Positions 1 to 7,768 of a DNA stretch of 13,010 nucleotides are shown here, piece after piece. The notes beneath the pieces are model-generated. The model did not search any database. It was not told the origin of the DNA and worked only from the letters and a program-made list of their open reading frames with translations. Every line of letters starts with the position of its first letter. The stretch's first letter is position 1. This stretch comes from Acidobacteriota bacterium (GTDB taxonomy: Bacteria; Acidobacteriota; Terriglobia; Terriglobales; Acidobacteriaceae). The DNA lies in the NCBI GenBank assembly GCA_021799405.1, contig JAJZAL010000070.1:8087-21096 (forward strand), written 5' to 3'. The position numbers were made by a program, and so were the translations under genes.

Positions 1-180
1 TGCACCAGAGCTTCAGTACGTTTTCCAAGGATGGGGATTGGGTATTCGCCAATCCCCAGACAGGGGGAAGCCGTACCACCAGTAGAACCTCAAGAAGCGC
101 CAGCTTCGCAGGGTCGCCGAACTCATCGGTCTTCCCGACGGGATAGGGTGGTGGCGCGATCGAAGAAGAATAATGACGTC
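1..180 (+). pseudogene. tyrosine recombinase (phage-type integrase) relic, catalytic-domain fragment
   Basis: Translation of the plus strand from base 3 gives DGDWVFANPQTGG. After a one-base shift in the G-run near 61-68 it continues KPYHQ, a TAG stop, then NLKKRQLRRVAELIGL and PDGIGW. This matches the layout of bacterial tyrosine recombinases just before the HxFRH motif (DWVFA-P-TGG-PY...R...A...IGWHTFRH). The expected HTFRH box does not follow: the sequence turns into WRDRRR and similarity is lost, so the catalytic Arg/His/Tyr end is absent. The fragment also runs off the left edge. It is non-functional, with one frameshift, one nonsense codon and a missing 3' end. It probably marks the edge of an old integrated element. 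The family call rests on motif memory, not a search. Confidence 0.6.
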
Positions 181-239
181 ACGACTTGCTTCGTTTACCG
201 GCCATCCTGACTTTCGATTCTTCCTTTACCGAGGGGAAT

Positions 240-1460
240 TCAATGCGCAGTTGCCTTTCCCGAAACATGTTCGCGACCCATACTTCTGTGCAACACCAGC
301 GCGCATGCGCCACGCAGCCGAGCTATACCGCTATCGTGAGCGGGAACCAGCTTAGGGGGCGGGCCGCCAAGTGGATGTTCCTTCAATTCTGCTTCGATCT
401 CAGGTTGCAGATCATCCCACAATGCCGTGACATCCCCTGCGATGAAAATGATCTCCGGCGATAGTGCCGCAACGATTGCACGAATGCCGCGACCGATCTG
501 TCTGGCCTGCCGCTGCAATGCCTGGAACGCACGGGGATCGCCCTCTACGCCCAGCCTCAGCAACTCTGGGGCCGCGACTCCTTTTCCGGGACGGGATGAT
601 TTGTTGTAGAAACGTACCGCAGACCGCGTCGAAGCAAATGTTTCCCAGCAGCCTTTGTTTCCGCAACCGCAAAGTGGACCGCGCGGATCGAGAGATATAT
701 GGCCAAATTCGCCTGCCATGCCGCTACTGCCTCGAATCAGTTGCCCATTAGCCAGGATACCTGTGCCCACACCTTCGCCGATCGCAACCATTACTGCATC
801 GTGTACTCCCTCCATCTCGCCAAACCACATCTCAGCGAGTAAGCAGGCATTCGCGTCGTTTTCCAATTCCACAGACAGTCCCGTGGCAAGCTCCATAGTG
901 CCTTTCAGGTCGAAACCTTGCCACTTAAGATTTGGGGCAAACAGGAGCTTATGTCGCTCAGGATCAAGCCTGCCCGGAACGCTGATACCGATGCCCACAA
1001 AAGTCATATCGGAGCATGCGGCTTGCATGCGTTTAATGCATGCGGCCAGCTGCTCCACCGCTTTTGTTGGTAACGAAGCGATGGGAATCCGCTCTTGTGC
1101 CACAAAGCGTCCATTTACATCGGACACGACCACCGTGGTCTGCAATGGATGGATGTCTACGGCCACGACCGCGAGCAGGCTGTTCAGTTCCAGCAAAGTT
1201 GGCCTGCGCCCGCGCGGCACGCGGCCGACGGAGCCTTCACGGATCCAGTTCTCGTTCACCAACTGCTGGACAATTTCAGAGACGGTGCTTCGTTGGAGGG
1301 ATGTTAGCCGCGCCAGGGCAGCGCGCGAGATCGGTTGCCGAACACGGATCAAACCGAGTATTAGATCGCGATTCATATCACGCGCAGTCGTGCTCGACGA
1401 CGCTCGAATGTCGGTTGTATCGATACGCGGCATGCCTCGCACTCTGTGTTCTGTCGTCAT
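240..1460 (-). CDS. ROK-family transcriptional repressor (NagC/XylR/Mlc-type)
   Basis: A 406-residue cytoplasmic DNA-binding regulator, normally controlled by a sugar or sugar phosphate. Residues about 30-90 form a winged helix-turn-helix (RQPISRAALARLTSLQRSTV, then a GRRPTLL wing). The rest is a ROK fold with GIGISVPGRLD, the END-AN segment (Asp202), and the ROK zinc motif GH...CGCGNKGCWE with His254, Cys264, Cys266 and Cys271. The kinase phosphate-binding DxGGT motif is degenerate (VDIHPLQTTV), which fits a repressor and not a sugar kinase. I chose ATG at 1460 because AAAGGA lies 8 bases upstream; the frame also opens further out at a GTG (1484) without that support. The gene is full length for the family. 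No sugar can be assigned. Candidate targets are the receptor and glycosidase genes in this window, by proximity only. Confidence 0.93.
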   Translation of the reverse strand: MTTEHRVRGMPRIDTTDIRASSSTTARDMNRDLILGLIRVRQPISRAALARLTSLQRSTVSEIVQQLVNENWIREGSVGRVPRGRRPTLLELNSLLAVVAVDIHPLQTTVVVSDVNGRFVAQERIPIASLPTKAVEQLAACIKRMQAACSDMTFVGIGISVPGRLDPERHKLLFAPNLKWQGFDLKGTMELATGLSVELENDANACLLAEMWFGEMEGVHDAVMVAIGEGVGTGILANGQLIRGSSGMAGEFGHISLDPRGPLCGCGNKGCWETFASTRSAVRFYNKSSRPGKGVAAPELLRLGVEGDPRAFQALQRQARQIGRGIRAIVAALSPEIIFIAGDVTALWDDLQPEIEAELKEHPLGGPPPKLVPAHDSGIARLRGACALVLHRSMGREHVSGKATAH

Positions 1461-1511
1461 TCTCGATATCCTTTCCAAAGCCACACAAGTCGTTAGATCA
1501 ATGTGAATGCT

Positions 1512-1532
1512 CCACCGCCTAACAGGCGGTGG
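1512..1532. repeat. IS200 right-end hairpin
   Basis: CCACCGCC - TAACA - GGCGGTGG, a perfect 8-bp stem with a 5-base loop, 46 bases beyond the tnpA stop. It is the likely substrate hairpin recognised by TnpA at the right end. There is no U-run after it, so it is not an obvious terminator. Confidence 0.7.
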
Positions 1533-1560
1533 CTTCAGGTTACGGCTAGAAGCCGGATTG

Positions 1561-1578
1561 ATCGGCCATGCGGCCGAT
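1561..1578. repeat. hairpin overlapping the tnpA stop
   Basis: ATCGGCC - ATGC - GGCCGAT, a perfect 7-bp stem overlapping the TAA of tnpA. It may attenuate or terminate the transposase message, or be part of the IS right-end structure. Confidence 0.5.
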
Positions 1579-2006
1579 TACACCACGTTGAAGTCATAGT
1601 CTGGCACCGGGGGCTTTTGCTCCTCGATGTATCGCTTCCACACCTCATCAGTCACATTGCCGCTTGTCGCCACCCAGTACCCGCGCGCCCACAGATGCTG
1701 GCCCCAATACCGTTTGGGAAGACGCGCGTATTTGCTTAGCAGCCGGTGCGAACTTTTTCCCTTCGGATATTGCACCGCCCGCGACACCGACACATTAGGC
1801 GGGATCCCGATCAGCATATGCACATGATCCCGGTTGATCGAACCAGCATGGATCACCATCTCCAGGCTTTGTGCGATTTCCCGCAACAACTCCCGGCAGC
1901 GATGACCTACCTCCCCTTCCAGTACCTGATACCGATACTTCGTCGTCCACACCAAGTGATACTTGCAATCCCATACCGTGTGGCTGCCACGCTTGTAGTC
2001 TTCCAT
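1578..2006 (-). CDS. tnpA: IS200-type TnpA, Y1 HUH transposase
   Basis: A 142-residue single-strand DNA transposase that cuts and joins IS ends recognised as hairpins. The HUH metal-binding motif is H61-V-H63 (NRDHVHMLIGIPP). The downstream segment LWARGYWVATSGNVTDEVWKRYIEEQ carries the likely nucleophilic tyrosine, Tyr126. Both elements and the length are typical, so the gene appears intact. ATG at 2006 gives the conventional MEDYKRGSHTVWDCKYHLVW start. The ribosome-binding site is weak, as is common for these tightly limited transposases. Its TAA overlaps the 3' arm of the 1561-1578 hairpin. The IS lies between the start of the ROK gene and the hydrolase relic. Confidence 0.93.
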   Translation of the reverse strand: MEDYKRGSHTVWDCKYHLVWTTKYRYQVLEGEVGHRCRELLREIAQSLEMVIHAGSINRDHVHMLIGIPPNVSVSRAVQYPKGKSSHRLLSKYARLPKRYWGQHLWARGYWVATSGNVTDEVWKRYIEEQKPPVPDYDFNVV

Positions 2007-2029
2007 CCATACAAGCCTAGACCCATCCG

Positions 2030-2069
2030 TCGCCTAAAGGCGAGGGGTTTACCGATCCCCTATCGGGGA
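2030..2069. repeat. IS200 left-end tandem hairpins
   Basis: Two small stems, TCGCC/GGCGA (2030-2043) and TCCCC/GGGGA (2056-2069), lie just upstream of tnpA on its 5' side. This is the place and size expected for the left-end recognition hairpin and for leader structure that limits tnpA translation. Confidence 0.6.
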
Positions 2070-2317
2070 CTCTAAACCGCAAGCCGAAGGACAGCCGTGA
2101 ATGAGCATTCCCCGCAATGAGTCAGCAACCGCAACAAACATCTGAATCCCTTCGCAGACGTCCATAGAAGCTGAGGGGGCTCATGGTTCACGACTGAAAA
2201 TTTCATCGGCCCACGTTGTGGTTTCATTCTAACTTGCTGGGTCAGCGACTTCGGCCAAAATCGGAATGACCGATTGAGTCTCCTCATCTGGGAATCGGGT
2301 CGATGCAATAGGATTGT

Positions 2318-2862
2318 TCACTTCAGGAACAGCGACAAATTGCGCATAGCCTGGTCGTCTGGAGTTCCTTTGAGCCACCCGTGCGCGGCAAGGAAGACGT
2401 CTATTTGTTCGAGAGTCTTGTAAAAGTTCTTGCCGACATTGAAGAAGCTGTGCCCTACATTCGGATACAGATCGAGGGTGCAGTCATTACCGGCGCGTTT
2501 CATCTAAGCAGCGAAATTGGCGATCATCGTGGGCGAGACAGTCTTGTCGCTTTCGCCCTGGAGGATGAGCGTGGGCGGCAGACCGGGACGGACAAAATAC
2601 ATTGGCGAAATGGCTTTGTAATCTGCGCCTGCGTGCTTGGTGCAACAGGTTCCAGGACCCATGCCCAGGACCGGATTGAAAAGCACCATGATGTCGGCGT
2701 GGGCTGAGACGGTAAGATTGTCTCCAGGGCGATCTAAACCGTCCCCCATGCCGAGGAATGTAGCGAGATTACCGCCAGCTGACCCGCCGACGACACCGAT
2801 GCGATCGGGATTCACGTCTAAGAGCTTGTTGAAATGGGGTCCCAGTGTTTCCGCATTTTAAG
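2318..2862 (-). pseudogene. alpha/beta-hydrolase (esterase/lipase-like), N-terminus lost, in-frame TAG
   Basis: On the minus strand the frame reads NAETLGPHFNKLLDVNPD, RIGVVGGSAGGNLATFLG ... PGLPPTLILQGESDKTVSP ... IANFAA, a TAG stop at 2504-2506, then MKRAGNDCTLDLYPNVGHSFFN to the TGA at 2318. This is the C-terminal two thirds of an esterase/BD-FAE-like hydrolase. The nucleophile Ser sits in GGSAGG, the acid Asp in GESDKTVS and the His in VGHSFFN. The oxyanion-hole region (HGGG-type) is missing because the frame meets a TAA at the junction with the IS5 relic near 2862. The TAG replaces a residue before MKRAGN. The original enzyme may have removed ester groups from carbohydrate; the present copy is dead unless the TAG is read through. 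Confidence is high for the family and low for the substrate. Confidence 0.82.
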
Positions 2863-2876
2863 ACTTCCGATTACGG

Positions 2877-3634
2877 TTGTACGTCTATGAAGCATGCGTG
2901 GAGACGAGCGTACAGGACGGGATGTTCAGCTATATGGCGTTGGAGCAGCGGGTTCCGCAGGACCATCCGCTGCGGGAGATTCGGCGGCTGACGGATGTGG
3001 TTTTGCGCTCGTTGAGCGGTGAGTTCGACAGCCTGTACTCGGCCTCGGGACGGCCTTCGATCGCGCCCGAGTATGTGCTTCGGGCGCTGTTGTTGCAGGC
3101 GTTTTACTCGGTCCGCTCGGAGCGGCAACTGGTCGAGCAGTTGGACTATAACCTGCTGTTCCGCGGGTTCGTGGCCTGGGTATGGACGACGCGGTGTGGA
3201 ACCATGCGGTGTTCTCGAAGAACCACGAGCGTCTGCTTACCTCCGACGTGGCGCAGCAGTTCTTCGCCGCCGTAAACCAACAGGCGAAGCGCTTTATATC
3301 GGACGAGGATTTCACCATCGATGGCACACTGATCCAGGCCTGAGCCTCGCACAAGAGCTTCCGCCCGAAGGACGGAAGCGATGACGACGGTACGAACCTC
3401 CATGGCCAGAAGCGCTCGAACGACAGCCATGCCTCGACCACCGACCCGGACGCGCAGCTTTATAAGAAGAGCTACGGCAAGGAGTCGCATCTGGCTTATC
3501 TGGGCCATGCGCTGCTGGAGAACCGCAACGGCCTGATCGCCGCCGCGATGGTCACCCAGGCCGACGGCTTCGCCGAGCGCGAGGCTGCCCTTCTGATGCT
3601 GGCCGATCAGCAGATGGCCTGCCCGATGTTTTGA
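2877..3634 (+). pseudogene. IS5-type DDE transposase relic (DUF772 N-terminus)
   Basis: The first frame (likely ATG at 2922) reads MFSYMALEQRVPQDHPLREI ... LVEQLDYNLLFR, the DUF772 N-terminal domain of IS5/IS1182-type transposases. A one-base loss near 3172-3182 moves the sequence to another frame. There it continues MDDAVWNHAVFSKNHERLL ... DFTIDGTLIQA, a TGA at 3341-3343 where Trp is expected, then ASHKSFRPKDGSDDDGT ... AYLGHALLENRNGLIAAAMV ... ALLMLADQQ, and stops at 3634. The first catalytic Asp (TIDGT) is present; the C-terminal catalytic half is missing. So there is one frameshift, one nonsense codon and a truncated 3' end. Its left side coincides with the break in the hydrolase gene, which suggests this IS caused that break. 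Terminal repeats were not identified. Confidence 0.85.
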
Positions 3635-3773
3635 ACCAGATTGTAAGTTAGTGTAACGCAGTGAGGCGAGGCATATATTTCTTCTCCGGGTCTGTTATCG
3701 ATCTACAGAATCGCTATCTTGGGTCACGTGATATTGCACATGTCCCTTACACATGGGACGGATAGGCGTACGC
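3635..3773. other. intergenic, no supported gene
   Basis: Sequence between the truncated IS5 transposase and the receptor stop codon. I see only a weak GTCCC...GGGAC pair (about 3741-3759) without a U-run, so no convincing terminator. Confidence 0.5.
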
Positions 3774-6700
3774 TCAGAACGTATATCGCAAAGCAAATTG
3801 GACGATGCGTGGCACATTTGAACCCGTGATCTGGCCGAACTTGGGGCTAGTCATGACTCCGTTCGGGTTGAGTAGATTTACGTTGTTGAACAGATTGTAA
3901 ATCTCGCCCCGGAATTGGAGCGTGCTTTCTTCCGAAAGAGCGAATATCTTGAAGGCTGACAGATCAGTGTCGACATATCCAGGGCCTATCAGCGAATTTC
4001 TTTTAGTATCGCCATACGGCACGTTAGCAGGAAGCTGTGCGAATGCGGAGGTGTTGAAAAACTCCGCAATCTTTTGACCTCTGCTTCGCCCGCCAGACAG
4101 GACTGGATCTCCGACAACATTTGGGCGATCATTGTTTACTCCATCCAGGTTCGTGTCTATGCCCGAGGTCACATTGAACGGCGATCCGCTCTGCAAGGTT
4201 GTGATTCCGTTGAGCTGCCATCCGCTCAGGACCTGCTTCCCAATCCAACTCCAGCGCTTTACGTCAGGCGCCGCCCAGAGATAAGATGCCACGAATCGTT
4301 GCGGAACATCCAGACTCGACAAACCATAATCATAGGCAATATCGTTCTCATTCACTAACTGAGGAACTGTGGCGTTCGCAGGATCGAGCGATACATCGTC
4401 CATCGTCTTCGACCAAACATAGCTGGCCATTAGCGAAAATCGGTGAGCAAATCTTCGCGTCAAAGTGGCCTGCAGCGAGTTATAGGAGCCATTGCCGGCT
4501 GGGTCGAGCTCTGTTATCTCGCCGAAGGTGTATGTGGATGGCGTCGGTTGATATGGGCGCCGGGCATTGAGGCCCGCAGTTGTAATGCTTGCCCCTGGAA
4601 TATAGATGGGCGAATTCTGATCGCGTAAAAGATAGATTTTTCGGGAAATGTTACCAACATAGGCAAACTGCGCGCTCCAGTTGGTGCCTAATTGTTGCTG
4701 CAGCGTCAGATTGAATTCCTGAACGTATGGGACGCTACTTTCATTCGGAGGTAGACTGGCAATCGTCGCACCCGAGGTGTATCGAGGATTCTGTGTGCTG
4801 ACCACGTAAGGGAATGGATCAGGACCCGGAGCATACGGATTCACAAGGTTAGGAGTTTTGTCGGTCGTTACGGAGAGAACAAATGGTTGCTGCTCCAGAT
4901 TGCCGGCGAAGGTTTCCTGACTCGCTGCGTAAAAAATTCCGTAGGCACCGCGCAGGGAGGCTTTTCCATCGCCAAAGACGTCGTACGCGAATCCGACCCG
5001 TGGCGCGAATCTCGTCCACGAAGTATGCAATATGCCGTCGGGTACGCCAGGATCACCTGACGAAAGCAGGCCCAGGGGCGCAGTAGGAAAGCGCTTGGAC
5101 TGTACAAACGCCTCAAAGGTTCCGAAGTTATTCTGCCCAGTGAAGGGCGGGAACGTCTCCCAGCGGAGACCTAAGTTCAATGTAAGTCTGTGCGTTACTC
5201 TCCAATCGTCCTGTATGAAAAGTGAGGGATCTGGTTCGTGGAGACGGTGAAAAGCACCGGAATTCTGGATGAAGGTATTTGCCTTGCCGAGCAAGAAGTC
5301 AGCTAGGGCATTCTTGGTTGTAGACCCGGTGAAGGTAAGTAAGCCCGAGCCCAGGAAGACTGACGTTTCAGCATATTTGTTCCAGATAAACGATCCGCCC
5401 AGTTTGACGGTGTGATTCCCGTGTGTCCAGTTAAAGGTGTCGAACCCCCCAAATGCCTGCTGCGATTGGTTTAGAAGGCCATTACCGCCCAATCCCATCG
5501 TCCAGTAGCCATTGATTCCGAACTGGGGCTGGTCCGCCACCAATGCTCCCTCGGCAACGTTACTTCCAAGGCTATGCCAATCGTAATTGAAAAGGTTTCC
5601 GACTATGGTGTGGTTGAGTGTGTAAAAGAAGTGCAAACTGTTCAAGGCATTGGGAGAGATGATCCATTGGTCGCTTGCCACAGCATTCGTCTGATTTGCG
5701 TAGTTGGACGCTCCGCTAAAGTCGTAAATCTGGTTAAAGCCCCTCCCGGGATTAATATTGGTGCCATGCGAGGTGAAGAACATTCCTGACAACTTATGAC
5801 GGCTTGTTAATTGATAATCGACACGCGCTAGGCCTTGGTTCGCAGTTGTGTTGGCGGATGCAGACTGTTCTGGAGGCCTTCCCGTCGTTGGATCCTCCAG
5901 CGGCACAAATTTTAGAAGGTTCTGCGCCACCGGGTCGAGCGCGGCCGGGCAGATGACGGGCGCCTTCGTGGTACCACAATTAGTTCCGGCAGGCAGAATC
6001 GGGGTCGGCTTGATCGTAGGCGCGCTGAAATCGCCTTTCGCCTCCGCAGGAGTAAGGGTGGTCAGCGTAGACGAAACGATCTGCGTAGTTATGATGCGCA
6101 ACCCTTCATAAGAGAGGAAGAAGAAAGCTTTGTTCCGCTTGATCGGCCCTCCGAAGTTTCCTCCAAACTGGTTCTGTTTGAGCGGCGTGACCTCATTGTT
6201 GAAGTAATTTTTGGCATTCAGCACATTGTTTCTCAGGTAATCGTAGGCCAATCCGTGGTACTGATTAGTACCCGATCGGGTGATCATATTCACCACGCCG
6301 CCGGGGGAACGTCCAAATTCTGCGTCGAAATTGCCAGTCAGGATGCGGAACTCTTGCAGCGCATCGGGGTTTGGAATTAGGTTTCCTCCGTTCCGGAATA
6401 TTTCCGTATCGAACCCGCCATCCAAGTAAAAGGTATTGTAGTTTGGGCGAATCCCATTGTCGCTGAATTTGGCACCGACGTTGTCGCCGATGGTGGCCCC
6501 AGAGCTGTAATTTGTAATACCTGCAACAAGTTGCACCAGATCATAGGCATTTCTACCGTTCAGAGGCAAATCCTCAATACGCTTCTGATCTACGGTTTCA
6601 CCCAGTTGTGACTCGCGAGTATCCACCAGCGTGGTTGCCGCACTCACTGTGACTGACTGGTTTACCGATCCCGGCTGGAGCGTAACGCTCACATGCACGT

Positions 6701-7043
6701 TCTGGTTCACGTCCAACCGGATGCCGGTTTGCTTTTTTGCCTGAAATCCCTCGACTTGCGTGGAGACGGTGTAGTCGCCGGGATCGAGTGCCGGAAAGAT
6801 GTAGTTGCCGGATCCATTGCTCTTGGCAGTGTGGGTTTCGCCGGTTTGATCGTTTCTTACCGTAATAGCGGCGTTCGGAATCACTGCGCCACTCTGATCC
6901 GTCACAGTACCGTAGATCGAGCCGGTCGTTGTCTGCGCCGATGCAGGATTTCCGGGAAAAAGGATGAGGCAGAGACAGAAACTCATGCCGCTCCAAGGGA
7001 TGAACGATTTGCGCCATAGTCTAAGACTCAATATGCTTTTCAT
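3774..7043 (-). CDS. TonB-dependent outer-membrane receptor, Oar-like, with carboxypeptidase-regulatory-like N-domain
   Basis: A 1089-residue outer-membrane beta-barrel of the acidobacterial Oar/CarboxypepD_reg class. Residues 1-36 are a signal peptide (basic start, hydrophobic core, cleavage at ASA-Q). Residues about 40-125 form a carboxypeptidase-regulatory-like Ig domain (GSIYGTVTDQSGAVIPNAAI). A plug follows (ETVDQKRIEDLPLNGRNAYD ... PDALQEFRILTGNFDAEFGR), then a barrel that ends ALRYTF with the terminal aromatic residue expected for barrel insertion. ATG at 7043 is preferred because AAGGAAGGA precedes it by about 6 bases. The frame also opens upstream at a TTG (7100), which would place an extra segment before the signal peptide. 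The gene is complete. No TonB, SusD or sigma/anti-sigma gene is adjacent. Substrate import (oligosaccharide or large ligand) is inferred from the carbohydrate genes nearby, not seen in the protein. Confidence 0.93.
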   Translation of the reverse strand: MKSILSLRLWRKSFIPWSGMSFCLCLILFPGNPASAQTTTGSIYGTVTDQSGAVIPNAAITVRNDQTGETHTAKSNGSGNYIFPALDPGDYTVSTQVEGFQAKKQTGIRLDVNQNVHVSVTLQPGSVNQSVTVSAATTLVDTRESQLGETVDQKRIEDLPLNGRNAYDLVQLVAGITNYSSGATIGDNVGAKFSDNGIRPNYNTFYLDGGFDTEIFRNGGNLIPNPDALQEFRILTGNFDAEFGRSPGGVVNMITRSGTNQYHGLAYDYLRNNVLNAKNYFNNEVTPLKQNQFGGNFGGPIKRNKAFFFLSYEGLRIITTQIVSSTLTTLTPAEAKGDFSAPTIKPTPILPAGTNCGTTKAPVICPAALDPVAQNLLKFVPLEDPTTGRPPEQSASANTTANQGLARVDYQLTSRHKLSGMFFTSHGTNINPGRGFNQIYDFSGASNYANQTNAVASDQWIISPNALNSLHFFYTLNHTIVGNLFNYDWHSLGSNVAEGALVADQPQFGINGYWTMGLGGNGLLNQSQQAFGGFDTFNWTHGNHTVKLGGSFIWNKYAETSVFLGSGLLTFTGSTTKNALADFLLGKANTFIQNSGAFHRLHEPDPSLFIQDDWRVTHRLTLNLGLRWETFPPFTGQNNFGTFEAFVQSKRFPTAPLGLLSSGDPGVPDGILHTSWTRFAPRVGFAYDVFGDGKASLRGAYGIFYAASQETFAGNLEQQPFVLSVTTDKTPNLVNPYAPGPDPFPYVVSTQNPRYTSGATIASLPPNESSVPYVQEFNLTLQQQLGTNWSAQFAYVGNISRKIYLLRDQNSPIYIPGASITTAGLNARRPYQPTPSTYTFGEITELDPAGNGSYNSLQATLTRRFAHRFSLMASYVWSKTMDDVSLDPANATVPQLVNENDIAYDYGLSSLDVPQRFVASYLWAAPDVKRWSWIGKQVLSGWQLNGITTLQSGSPFNVTSGIDTNLDGVNNDRPNVVGDPVLSGGRSRGQKIAEFFNTSAFAQLPANVPYGDTKRNSLIGPGYVDTDLSAFKIFALSEESTLQFRGEIYNLFNNVNLLNPNGVMTSPKFGQITGSNVPRIVQFALRYTF

Positions 7044-7336
7044 CGCGATCCTTCCTTGTTGCTCATTTGGCGTCCTGATGTTTGTATTACGGGCAGGCAA
7101 TCCTGATGTTCCAGCAGTCCGGGGTCTGCAAACGACGTCGATGACATACTTGCCCTAGCCTTCAATGTGCTTTGAGGAGACTGTCTTCGTGTATTCATGA
7201 GAGACATTCCTCTACAACTGCTGCATTTCTCGTTCAAAGATTTCGCTCGGCTATCGTCCTTGTTCCGTCGCGGCTCAGTGCGGGCATCGACAAACAACGC
7301 GCGGCTAATTCCTAAACCCGATATGCCCCGGCCTAT
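7044..7336. promoter_or_regulatory. leader region of the TonB receptor; no gene supported
   Basis: About 290 bases upstream of the receptor start. A 10-base direct repeat TCCTGATGTT occurs at 7073-7082 and 7101-7110 (28-bp period), so both copies lie within 70 bases of the ATG; it could be a tandem operator. I found no strong -35/-10 pair. A short minus-strand reading frame across the region has no recognisable domain and overlaps the receptor start. Confidence 0.3.
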
Positions 7337-7594
7337 TCATTTGATCGACGCCTGCTGCTCGCGTTTATTCCAGTAATCTTTGCGTTGTACAAACCGTTTG
7401 TTGGTGTCCACAACAAAGTAAACTCCGACTTGTTCTGCTTTGTCAAGCACTTTTTTCCAATCGAAAGATGAGCCTGAAGGCGGTCTTTGATTCCGACACA
7501 AGATGAGCTTGAAGGGTCGGTCATGCTGGGTAGTGAACATCCGCATGGTTCGATCAGAAGAGTTGAGCTTGGAAGAGATAGACTGTTTTTTCAC
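7337..7594 (-). CDS. small unrecognised protein, repeat copy A
   Basis: An 85-residue frame from GTG 7594, beginning VKKQSISSKLNSSDRTMRMF and continuing TTQHDRPFKL ... KVLDKAEQVGVYFVVDTNKR. I do not recognise a domain and see no signal peptide or membrane segment. The evidence that it codes is comparative: a relative at 11543-11752 keeps the same frame, and most differences near the 3' end (GAC/GAT, ACC/ACA, GTA/GTG) fall at third positions. The frame opens two bases after the TAG that ends the RraA-like relic on the same strand, so it could once have been a downstream operon gene. There is no clear ribosome-binding site. It may be a gene fragment and not a complete gene. Confidence 0.4.
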   Translation of the reverse strand: MKKQSISSKLNSSDRTMRMFTTQHDRPFKLILCRNQRPPSGSSFDWKKVLDKAEQVGVYFVVDTNKRFVQRKDYWNKREQQASIK

Positions 7595-7603
7595 GGCTAG
7601 CGA
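7385..7603 (-). repeat. inverted repeat copy A
   Basis: The minus-strand sequence from CGCTAGC (near 7603) to about 7385 matches 11533-11722 on the plus strand, with long identical runs. One run spans the codons for SDRTMRMFTTQHDRP, another the codons for VLDKAEQVGVYFV. Copy A has 36 extra bases: a 35-base segment bounded by the imperfect 16-base repeat CTTCAAGCTCATCTTG / CTTCAGGCTCATCTTT, plus one extra A in a homopolymer. Similarity stops abruptly at both ends. Confidence 0.85.
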
Positions 7604-7768
7604 CTTCGCCAATAGTCCACGCTTCGAGCCTCTTCCTGCTGAATACAGGCTTCCACAACTTCATTCACGAAAGCGTTTGGAATTACGACCGCGCCATCAA
7701 TCATCGACGACGATCACATCATCTGGAAATACAGACACACCGCCGCAACCGATCGGCGGCGGCATCAT
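7597..7768 (-). pseudogene. RraA-family (HMG/CHA aldolase-like) C-terminal relic, frameshifted
   Basis: On the minus strand one frame gives MMPPPIGCGGVSVFPDDVIV then VDD and a TGA. If one extra base near 7699-7700 is ignored, the reading continues DGAVVIPNAFVNEVVEACIQ then QEEARSVDYWRSR and a TAG at 7597-7599. The series P-I-x-CGG-V-VxPxDVIVxDxDGVVVIP followed by a Glu-rich helix is the C-terminal signature of RraA-like proteins, which include 4-hydroxy-4-methyl-2-oxoglutarate aldolases often found in sugar-acid and aromatic catabolism. The N-terminal two thirds cannot be followed reliably upstream into 7769-8074. It is a dead remnant unless the extra base is a sequencing error. Confidence 0.6.

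Larger units (their letters stand above)
1500..2075 (-). mobile_element. IS200/IS605-family insertion sequence, tnpA only
   Basis: A single HUH transposase gene is bracketed by short subterminal hairpins, as expected for IS200-type elements, which have no terminal inverted repeats and no target duplication. At the gene's 5' side are TCGCC-TAAA-GGCGA (2030-2043) and TCCCC-TATC-GGGGA (2056-2069). At its 3' side are an 8-bp perfect stem (1512-1532) and a 7-bp stem (1561-1578). The exact ends cannot be fixed from one copy, so the boundaries are approximate. No TnpB or IscB gene accompanies it. Confidence 0.7.

Noticed and set aside
655..1506. 283-codon plus-strand frame antisense to the ROK gene
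   Set aside because: It is an antisense shadow: the opposite strand has complete ROK domains with a ribosome-binding site, while this frame shows no domain.
2072..2308. 78-codon minus-strand frame between the IS200 element and the hydrolase relic
   Set aside because: No recognisable domain, no convincing start, and its 3' end runs into the IS200 left-end sequence. I treat 2075-2317 as intergenic.
3735..3773. Terminator after the TonB receptor
   Set aside because: The GTCCC/GGGAC stem is only 5 bp with an 8-base loop and no U-run.
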